A stretch of DNA of 11,071 nt from Verrucomicrobia bacterium 12-59-8. Lineage in GTDB: Bacteria > Verrucomicrobiota > Verrucomicrobiae > Verrucomicrobiales > Verrucomicrobiaceae. The notes under the pieces are model-generated. The model was not told where the DNA came from and did no database searches. It saw nothing but the letters and a program-made list of their open reading frames with translations. This document shows, piece by piece, positions 6,854-11,071 of this stretch (positions within the stretch are counted from its first letter, which is position 1; every line of letters starts with the position of its first letter). The position numbers and the translations under genes are program-made. The stretch spans positions 1 through 11,071 of the forward strand of contig NCCR01000130.1 of NCBI GenBank assembly GCA_002279765.1, read 5' to 3'.

Positions 6854-6888
6854 TACGTCGAATTCAAAATGTGCCAAGGGGACGCTGA

Positions 6889-7086
6889 CTACTTTTTCGG
6901 GGCTTCCTTCTTTTTGTCGCAGCAGGGTGCGCATTTATCGTGGCCGCATTTGGGGCAGCAGTCGCCACCTGGTTTGCAGCAGGAGCCGCAGTCTTTGGTG
7001 GCCTTCATCTTGTGACCGTCCTGCGCGAACGCTGGAATGGCGGCAAGAGCCAGGGCGATGAGTGCGAGATGGATTGTCGTTTTCAT
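6889..7086 (-). CDS. Exported Cys-rich, metallothionein-like small protein (65 aa)
   Basis: MKTTIHLALIALALAAIPAFA is a clear Sec signal peptide (cleavage after 21), leaving a 44-residue mature protein that contains nine cysteines (33, 36, 37, 43, 44, 47, 52, 55, 56), arranged as CGSCC, DCCPKC, and KCAPCC, plus His and many Lys. Length, spacing and lack of hydrophobic core resemble a metallothionein, but known bacterial metallothioneins are cytoplasmic and this one is exported, so the name is descriptive only. Binding of Cu(I), Zn or Cd outside the cytoplasm is inferred. The ATG at 7086 has no Shine-Dalgarno; the leader is a CA-rich stretch with a (CA)n run at 7101-7114. The gene lies downstream of a small lipoprotein and is followed by a hairpin. 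Confidence 0.83.
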   Translation of the reverse strand: MKTTIHLALIALALAAIPAFAQDGHKMKATKDCGSCCKPGGDCCPKCGHDKCAPCCDKKKEAPKK

Positions 7087-7125
7087 ATGGTATCTTTCTA
7101 GTGTGTGTGTGTGTTTGTTTCTGGT

Positions 7126-7164
7126 TCAGCGAACGGTGGGTTCGCAAATGCAGTTTTCAGCCAT
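7126..7164 (-). CDS. Possible 12-codon micro-ORF with CxC (leader peptide?)
   Basis: Directly after the stop of the small lipoprotein gene, GAGGAGGGCTGACC places one of the strongest Shine-Dalgarno sequences of the window 7 nt before an ATG at 7164. It opens MAENCICEPTVR and stops at 7126, 39 nt before the start of the Cys-rich gene. The good ribosome site and the CxC motif argue for translation, perhaps as a leader peptide sensing cysteine or metal. A frame this short can arise by chance, and no second copy is available for comparison. Confidence 0.35.
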   Translation of the reverse strand: MAENCICEPTVR

Positions 7165-7176
7165 GGTCAGCCCTCC

Positions 7177-7353
7177 TCAGTGCTTGTGGTCAGGCATGTT
7201 CTTGTTGGGCATTGGCGAGTAGTCAGGGCCGATTCCCATGTTGTGTGTCTGTAGGAGGGACGGGAGTGCGCGACTCTCACAACTGGAGAGAGTGATGGTG
7301 ACGTGCGTTGCGGCGCTAAGTGTGACCAGGGCGAGTTTGAGTTTGGATTTCAT
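7177..7353 (-). CDS. Small lipoprotein (58 aa)
   Basis: From ATG 7353 the protein starts MKSKLKLALVTLSAATHVTI and ends its signal at LSSC, a lipobox with the acylated cysteine at 25. The mature part is only 34 residues and finishes in a Met/His-rich tail (MGIGPDYSPMPNKNMPDHKH). An in-frame ATG at 7398 has GGAG at 9 nt and would add 15 residues; I prefer 7353 because the basic-hydrophobic-lipobox layout is then normal. I do not recognise a family. Its stop touches the strong ribosome site of the micro-ORF that follows, and the Cys-rich exported protein lies 90 bp downstream, so the two are probably cotranscribed. The Met/His tail fits the soft-metal theme of the locus. Confidence 0.62.
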   Translation of the reverse strand: MKSKLKLALVTLSAATHVTITLSSCESRALPSLLQTHNMGIGPDYSPMPNKNMPDHKH

Positions 7354-7398
7354 GATGCGTTGTTTCGTTTGAGGCGTGAACAGATGCGCCGTCTTCAT

Positions 7399-7691
7399 TG
7401 GGGTAAACTCCGCCCATGCTCAAACCCCTCAAGCTCAGCAAGAATGGCCGAGGTCAGCGCAAGATCGGCTCAAGACTTCAGATCCTCCAGCAGACTCTCG
7501 ACGGGGATGTAATGTGAAAGGGAGCCGAACACCCTAGTCGCGCATGACGATCTGTGAGAGACGACTGGCAAGATGAAGCTGCCGCCGAGGGGGGCATCCT
7601 TCACGGCCATTACTACATAGTGCTATGGGGTATAACCCTACCATTGATTCAACCAGACCAGCATGTCTGCCCGGTGGTGTATGATCGTGAT
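7399..7691. other. Gap without a convincing gene
   Basis: I see no protein or RNA gene that I can support here. A 33-codon frame on the plus strand (7416-7517, MLKPLKLSKNGRGQRKIG...) and short minus-strand frames broken by stops look like remnants or chance. The stretch GGGTTATACCCC (minus strand, near 7629-7640) is a small palindrome with a -10-like centre. The promoter of the small lipoprotein gene must lie in this stretch, but I cannot fix it. A half-site-like ATGCGC...TTCGG lies at about 7526-7546 (minus strand) without a proper partner. Confidence 0.5.
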
Positions 7692-7730
7692 TAAATCAAA
7701 AAGCCGCCAACGGTTGCAACCGCTGGCGGC
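7692..7730 (-). terminator. Strong intrinsic terminator
   Basis: On the minus strand, GCCGCCAGCGGTT and AACCGTTGGCGGC form a 13-bp stem (one G-T pair) over 7730-7703, followed at once by TTTTTGATTT. It lies 20 nt after the stop of the CxxC lipoprotein gene and should end the leftward transcript of the 8433-7751 operon. Confidence 0.92.
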
Positions 7731-7750
7731 CAAACTGCGACCCAAAGAGC

Positions 7751-8077
7751 TTAGTGGCTGGTGCAGTGGTGCATGGTGCCTCCGCAGGTGGCGCAAACGT
7801 GCTGCGTGAATGTCCCGGTCTTCACCCAAGCGATGACTTTGTTCTCACAATCTGGGCAGCTCATGCGACTCGCAGATTTCAGGGTGACAAAGCCGCCCTT
7901 CATGCCAGCCGCACCGACTCCTGACGTGGCGGGAGCCTTGAAGTAAACGGTGCCGCACTTGCTGCAACTCACCGCACTTGTGGGCGTGGATGAGGATGAG
8001 GGGGCTTGGCAGGATGTCATCAGACTGGCGATGCCAAGGCTGCCGACCATCAGGAGTATCTTCATTAATGTTTTCAT
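7751..8077 (-). CDS. Zinc-ribbon-like lipoprotein with three CxxC pairs and His tail (108 aa)
   Basis: MKTLMKILLMVGSLGIASLM followed by TSC is a lipoprotein signal, with C23 the acylated residue, then a flexible Ser/Thr/Pro linker. The mature part has CSKC (38-41), CPDC (74-77) and CATC (95-98), and ends GTMHHCTSH. The first two pairs resemble rubredoxin/zinc-ribbon knuckles; the third pair with the adjacent His and Cys could make a second metal site. An exported, lipid-anchored zinc-ribbon is unusual. The start at 8077 is chosen because it gives the signal peptide at once and overlaps the preceding stop as ATGA. No Shine-Dalgarno is seen; the upstream leader is CA-rich. A strong terminator follows. 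Role unknown; metal capture or thiol chemistry in the periplasm is inferred. Confidence 0.82.
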   Translation of the reverse strand: MKTLMKILLMVGSLGIASLMTSCQAPSSSSTPTSAVSCSKCGTVYFKAPATSGVGAAGMKGGFVTLKSASRMSCPDCENKVIAWVKTGTFTQHVCATCGGTMHHCTSH

Positions 8078-8433
8078 ATGCTGTAGTGTGTCTCTTGTGT
8101 GTTGTTTGTTGTAGTTGCCGGTGGTTGGTCCGGAATTGGGTTCGCCATAGGCGAAAGGGGGGGCGTTTGGAGGTCGGTGACGGCTTCTTCGCAAAGTACA
8201 TGGATGGCGTCTTGCGCCAACGAGGCCATGCCATGAAGAACCTTGAGCGTGGTGATCTTCCCACCCTCATCCAGAGTCATGACGCCCTGCTCAAATCCAC
8301 GACAAAACGCGGGTCTGCCTGGGCGGATGTCGAGGCAGCCACAACCGCAGTCGAGATCAAGCCGGTCCGCATGGAAAGTCTGCTGGACGCCTGCGGCATC
8401 GACAATGGTGACTTTGAGCGGGGGAAATGACAT
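8074..8433 (-). CDS. Stand-alone CxCxC-module protein (119 aa)
   Basis: I do not recognise a named family. Residues 1-51 align without a gap to the N-terminus of the neighbouring AraC regulator (about 26 of 51 identical), including VT-x2-D-x2-GVQ-x-TF and LDLDC-x-CGC, then PGR-x-A-x-C. Cys 29, 31, 33 and 44 sit at exactly the same positions in both. The middle part (52-92, LKVLHGMASLAQDAIHVLCE) looks helical, and the last ~28 residues are low-complexity Pro/Asn/Thr. There is no signal peptide, so it should be cytoplasmic. Translation probably starts at ATG 8433, only 9 nt after the conserved promoter block of operator B; no Shine-Dalgarno is seen. It could be a cytoplasmic metal/thiol sensor, a buffer, or an antagonist of the regulator sharing its module. 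Confidence 0.78.
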   Translation of the reverse strand: MSFPPLKVTIVDAAGVQQTFHADRLDLDCGCGCLDIRPGRPAFCRGFEQGVMTLDEGGKITTLKVLHGMASLAQDAIHVLCEEAVTDLQTPPLSPMANPIPDQPPATTTNNTQETHYSI

Positions 8434-8441
8434 CGGCGCGA

Positions 8442-8494
8442 GATTAACCAGCCCCTCGGCACATGCTCCGCATGGTTGCGGAACTACTGCGCAT
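8442..8494 (-). promoter_or_regulatory. AraC-type operator and promoter, copy B
   Basis: On the minus strand, ATGCGCA (from 8494) and ATGCGGA (from 8473) are direct half-sites 21 bp apart. Here the centre is also a perfect inverted repeat, TCCGCA-N4-TGCGGA. Fourteen bp downstream is CTGGTTAATC (8451-8442), a likely -10 region, with the ATG of the CxCxC protein 9 nt on. The first half-site overlaps the last codons and TAG of the AraC gene upstream, so the conservation is not explained by coding constraint in the other copies. Confidence 0.75.
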
Positions 8495-9053
8495 TTTTTC
8501 GGATTTTGCCGCCACTTCCAAGATTTTCGCGGTATTCGGTGGGGCTGACACCGGCCAAACGCTTGAACACACGGTTGAACTGCGAGAGTGATTTAAAACC
8601 TGTGTCGTAGGCAATGTCGGTGATTCGCAGCGTGGGATTGGCAAGCAGCGCCTTGACTCTTTCGACACGGACTCCGGCGACATAATCGGTGAAAGTCATC
8701 CCTGTCGCCTGCCGGAAAAGCTCGCTAAAATAACCCGCACTGAAGTTTACGGCCTTCGCCACACGCCCCAGTGAAAGATCTTTGTTGAGATGAGAGCAGA
8801 CAAATGTCTTCGCCTTGGTGATCGCGGCGGGTTCAGCAGTCAAACGAACCAAGTCATGCGTCCGATGATGCGCACTGCTCAAGCCGCCTTTTTTGTGAGG
8901 CAGGGTCTGCTCAAGAATGCGGCACAAAGCCAGCCTGCCTGGAAGCTTGGTGATGCAGCCACAATCACAATCAAGGTCAAGACCTTCGATCAGGAAGGTC
9001 TTCTGGACTCCTGTGGAATCAATCAGGGTCACGAGAATGGTAGGCAGTGCCAT
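8484..9053 (-). CDS. AraC-family regulator with N-terminal CxCxC module (189 aa)
   Basis: This short regulator has two parts. Residues 1-51 are the CxCxC module shared with the stand-alone protein (Cys 29, 31, 33, 44). After a linker with HHRTH (62-66) comes a complete AraC/XylS DNA-binding domain (about 78-178) with both helix-turn-helix units: LSLGRVAKAVNFSAGYFSEL and IAYDTGFKSLSQFNRVFKR. The domain is nearly the same as in the PocR-AraC neighbour. A GTG at 9080 or ATG at 9059 is possible, but ATG 9053 makes the N-terminus collinear with the stand-alone protein and sets it 8 nt after the promoter block of copy C. It is probably a transcriptional activator responding to a soft metal or thiol redox state through the cysteines; inducer inferred, family certain. 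Confidence 0.9.
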   Translation of the reverse strand: MALPTILVTLIDSTGVQKTFLIEGLDLDCDCGCITKLPGRLALCRILEQTLPHKKGGLSSAHHRTHDLVRLTAEPAAITKAKTFVCSHLNKDLSLGRVAKAVNFSAGYFSELFRQATGMTFTDYVAGVRVERVKALLANPTLRITDIAYDTGFKSLSQFNRVFKRLAGVSPTEYRENLGSGGKIRKNAQ

Positions 9054-9061
9054 CGCCATCA

Positions 9062-9115
9062 AAGTAGCCAGCCTCACCACCCCAAGCTCCGCATCGTTAC
9101 GGAATTGTTATGCAG
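9062..9115 (-). promoter_or_regulatory. AraC-type operator and promoter, copy C (AraC gene itself)
   Basis: On the minus strand, CTGCATA (from 9115) and ATGCGGA (from 9094) lie 21 bp apart; the first half-site is the most diverged of the six. After 15 bp comes CTGGCTACTT (9071-9062), aligned with the blocks of copies A and B, and the preferred ATG follows after 8 nt. The element fills the gap between the PocR-AraC stop (TGA TAA) and the CxCxC-AraC gene. It implies auto-regulation or cascade control by the PocR regulator. Confidence 0.7.
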
Positions 9116-9119
9116 ATTA

Positions 9120-10034
9120 TCAGGAGGTTGCCGTGCCTGTCAGGCCCTCGCGATACTCACGCGGGTTGACTCCACACACGCGTTTGAACACGCGGTTGAA
9201 CTGCGAGAGCGACTTGAACCCCGTGTCGTAGGCAATGGTGGTGATTTGCAGTCGTGGATTCGCCAGCAGATTTTTCACCTTCTCCACCCGCACACGGGCC
9301 ACATACTCGGTGAAGGTCAGGCCCGTGGTCTGGTGAAACAGCTCGCTGAAGTAGCCTGCGCTCACATTCACAGCCTTGGCCACGCGCCCCAACGAAATCT
9401 CATCATCAGAGTTCGTCTGGACGATGACCTTCGCCTTGGTGACGGAAGCGGACTCCGCCGACTGTGCCTCCAAGCTCAGTGCATTGGCGCATTCTGACAA
9501 ATGACCAGAAAAAATGTGCAGCAGCCGCAGCATGGCCTGATACTGCGACTCTTTGAGCACGGTGGTGGCGAACCATGCTTCCTCGGCCTTTTTGAGATCT
9601 ATCTCGGTTCCCAATTCGATCAAGGTCTGCGCCACTTTGGTGAACTGCTTCTTGTCTGGCCGGTGCAAGAGAATCTGACCCGTCTGGAGAAAGGCGATGA
9701 CCTTCTCGCCCACGCGAACTGGCACCGCGCTCTCGCACAAGCCTGCAAAGCAATGTAGCGATCGGGGCTCCATACCGGCCTGCTGCTCAATCTTCTGCTG
9801 CAAGGCAAAGCACGCAGCACAGGCTTGATTGCTTTTTGCCATCAGAAGGCAGAAAGCGTTCCCGCCCGGACGGCTGGACAATTCTCCCGGCAGTCCACCC
9901 GTCTCATGCAAGTGTAATGGCAGTCCAGTGGCGCTTTCAAAAGCGCTCTGATAGTCCTGAAACAACCGGCTCTTCGTGAGCTTGCCGCTCAGCGATTCAG
10001 GGTTGTTCTTCGAACTGTTTGATGCGTGCTGCAT
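9120..10034 (-). CDS. PocR-domain AraC-family transcriptional regulator (304 aa)
   Basis: Residues about 20-180 match the PocR sensory domain: FQDYQSAFESATGLPLHLHE, FCLLMAKSNQACAACF (61-76), then HCFAGLCESAVPVRVGEKVI (94-113) and FLQTGQILLHRP. The cysteines 62, 72, 75, 95 and 100 form a likely ligand- or metal-binding cluster. The C-terminal AraC domain (about 199-298) has two HTH units whose recognition segments (SAGYFSELF and FKSLSQFNRVFKR) are identical to those of the CxCxC-AraC neighbour. PocR-type regulators sense small metabolites such as propanediol in known cases; the extra cysteines here leave a redox or metal signal open. The gene starts 8 nt after the stop of the propeller gene without a Shine-Dalgarno, so the two probably share a transcript. 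Proposed target: the three operators leftward. Confidence 0.92.
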   Translation of the reverse strand: MQHASNSSKNNPESLSGKLTKSRLFQDYQSAFESATGLPLHLHETGGLPGELSSRPGGNAFCLLMAKSNQACAACFALQQKIEQQAGMEPRSLHCFAGLCESAVPVRVGEKVIAFLQTGQILLHRPDKKQFTKVAQTLIELGTEIDLKKAEEAWFATTVLKESQYQAMLRLLHIFSGHLSECANALSLEAQSAESASVTKAKVIVQTNSDDEISLGRVAKAVNVSAGYFSELFHQTTGLTFTEYVARVRVEKVKNLLANPRLQITTIAYDTGFKSLSQFNRVFKRVCGVNPREYREGLTGTATS

Positions 10035-10042
10035 GAGTTGTG

Positions 10043-11071
10043 TCAGTGCAGGATGACAAAGCTGCCATCGGGGTTGGCATAGGCAGCGGCGAAGCTCCAG
10101 ACGGGCAGTTTTTCACCCTCGCCCGAGCCGGTGGCGCGGCCCTGCGCATCCAACACCTCCCAGTGCAGGCTGCCTGCCTTGGACCAGCCGGAGCCGATCA
10201 CGCTAGCGATGAGGGTCTGGCCTTTCGTGTTCTGGGCGAGGGCGGGGTGCTTGGCGTTTTTTGGCCCGATTTTCAGTGCTGAAGCAGCCGGATCACCCAT
10301 GAGGCGGGTGATGATCTGGCCGTCATTCTCCCACGCGGCACGCACGGTCTGTGCGGTGGGCAGGAAACTGGCGCTGCTCATGGGACAGGCGGCGATGCGC
10401 CAGTCGTCGATCTTGGTCAAAGTGGTGTGTCCGGCCTTTTGCGTGATGAGGGTCATGCCGCGTGCATTCGGCGCGGTGGCGGCACGATAGAGCACGCTCA
10501 GAGTGTCATCGGCGGCCAGATGCGCACGCAGAGAGCAGCAGGCACAGACGCCGGGCTGTGCGGAGTTGAGTGGAGTGGGTGCCGAAAAAGTGCGGCCATC
10601 ATCAGCGGAATAGCGTGCCCAGACGAGGCGTGCGCCTTCGCCCATCTCGCTAGCAGGCGCGGCGTGCCAGACGATGCTGACGTGGCCCTTGTCATTGGCA
10701 GCGATGGACGCCCCGCCATCGAGCGCGGTGGTGTCTCCCAGCAGATTTTGCTGCGGACTGAATTCCTTCGCACCGGGCAGGAGCCGTGCATGAAGCAGTG
10801 GTGCCTGTGGCATCTTGCCAGGTTTGGCATTCGTGCTGCCATTCCAGATGACCTGCACGCTGTCGTCCTTCCCCATCGCGATTTGTGCGCCGCGAATGGT
10901 ACCTATGGCGGTGGCGGAGCGTGGTACGCTGTTGACGGTGATAGGAGCAGCCCATGCGCTGCTTCCCACGCGTCGCGTGGCATGGCGAATGTCGCAGGCT
11001 TTGGCATCACCCTTGAGATAAACCAGATGCACAACTCCTGCGGCGGTCACGACGACTTGCGGCTGGATGCC
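10043..11071 (-). CDS. Sialidase-like Asp-box beta-propeller protein (N-terminus beyond window)
   Basis: The frame is open to the right edge, so only the last 342 residues are visible. The sequence shows repeated four-stranded-sheet patterns (GAQIAMGKDDSVQVIWNG, GASIAANDKGHVSIVWHAA, then HLAADDTLSVLYRAA) and a clear Asp-box, SADDGRTFS, typical of sialidase/BNR propellers. In place of the usual loop there is VCACCSL, a CxCC motif near mid-protein, and another Cys in RIAACPM. I cannot see the N-terminal catalytic Arg or a signal peptide, so hydrolase activity is not established; many such proteins are exported binding proteins. It is followed after 8 nt by the PocR-AraC gene and thus probably cotranscribed with that regulator. 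Confidence 0.82.
   Translation of the reverse strand, partial: GIQPQVVVTAAGVVHLVYLKGDAKACDIRHATRRVGSSAWAAPITVNSVPRSATAIGTIRGAQIAMGKDDSVQVIWNGSTNAKPGKMPQAPLLHARLLPGAKEFSPQQNLLGDTTALDGGASIAANDKGHVSIVWHAAPASEMGEGARLVWARYSADDGRTFSAPTPLNSAQPGVCACCSLRAHLAADDTLSVLYRAATAPNARGMTLITQKAGHTTLTKIDDWRIAACPMSSASFLPTAQTVRAAWENDGQIITRLMGDPAASALKIGPKNAKHPALAQNTKGQTLIASVIGSGWSKAGSLHWEVLDAQGRATGSGEGEKLPVWSFAAAYANPDGSFVILH

Noticed and set aside
6649..6888. Plus-strand frame of 79 residues in the gap between 6566 and 6888
   Set aside because: No ribosome site or family resemblance, and it runs through operator A and the 12-bp inverted repeat, which explain the sequence better.
7101..7114. GT/CA dinucleotide run as a phase-variation tract
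   Set aside because: It is only about seven units and lies in a leader, where a simple A/C-rich ribosome-entry leader is sufficient explanation.
7416..7517. Short plus-strand frame MLKPLKLSKNGRGQRKIG... and downstream stretch resembling the end of a group II intron
   Set aside because: No domain V stem with the expected AGC triad and tetraloop could be made, and 33 codons are too few to support a gene.
7526..7549. Possible fourth AraC half-site (ATGCGC...TTCGG, minus strand) upstream of the small lipoprotein
   Set aside because: No second half-site at 21 bp and no conserved CTGG block after it.
7629..7640. GGGTTATACCCC as a CsoR-type copper operator
   Set aside because: The order of G and C runs is the reverse of known CsoR boxes, and it is too short.

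Overview
The window is a dense, single-strand bacterial locus: every supported gene reads leftward (minus strand). The sequence is moderately GC-rich. Lipobox and signal-peptide proteins, a PocR-AraC regulator, an Asp-box propeller protein and A/C-rich starts without Shine-Dalgarno motifs suggest a Gram-negative member of the Planctomycetota/Verrucomicrobiota group. That is an impression from gene content; no rRNA or marker gene is present.

Read in the direction of transcription (right to left), the layout is as follows. (1) 11071-10043: C-terminal part of a sialidase-like Asp-box propeller protein, followed after 8 nt by a PocR-domain AraC-family regulator (10034-9120). (2) 9053-8484: a second AraC-family regulator whose N-terminus is a short CxCxC-x10-C module. 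(3) 8433-7751: a stand-alone protein built on the same CxCxC module, overlapping by ATGA with a lipoprotein carrying three CxxC pairs, closed by a strong intrinsic terminator. (4) A gap of about 340 bp with no convincing gene, then a small lipoprotein (7353-7177), a possible 12-codon ORF, and an exported protein with nine cysteines in 44 mature residues (7086-6889), followed by a 12-bp perfect hairpin. (5) 6565 to the left edge: a long tightly packed run encoding a methionine-rich Spy/CpxP/ZraP-like exported protein, a tiny membrane protein, a DUF302 protein, a CBM48 glycogen-binding protein, a DUF1622 membrane protein, a small exported protein, an EGY-like M50 site-2 protease, another tiny membrane protein, and a GH15 glucoamylase-type enzyme cut by the window edge.

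The most interesting signal is regulatory. Three copies of a ~38-bp element lie at 6682-6719, 8457-8494 and 9078-9115, each directly upstream of the first gene of units 5, 3 and 2. Each has half-sites of the ATGCGCA/ATGCGGA type exactly 21 bp apart, as expected for an AraC-family operator, and a conserved CTGG-containing block 14-15 bp downstream. The two AraC regulators have nearly the same DNA-binding domain but different cysteine-bearing sensory parts, so they probably act on the same operators. Together with the thiol- and thioether-rich exported proteins, this suggests a soft-metal (copper-like) or thiol-redox envelope stress regulon that also commands a membrane protease and a glycogen/maltodextrin module. 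The inducer and the physiological purpose are inference; no metal transporter is in the window.
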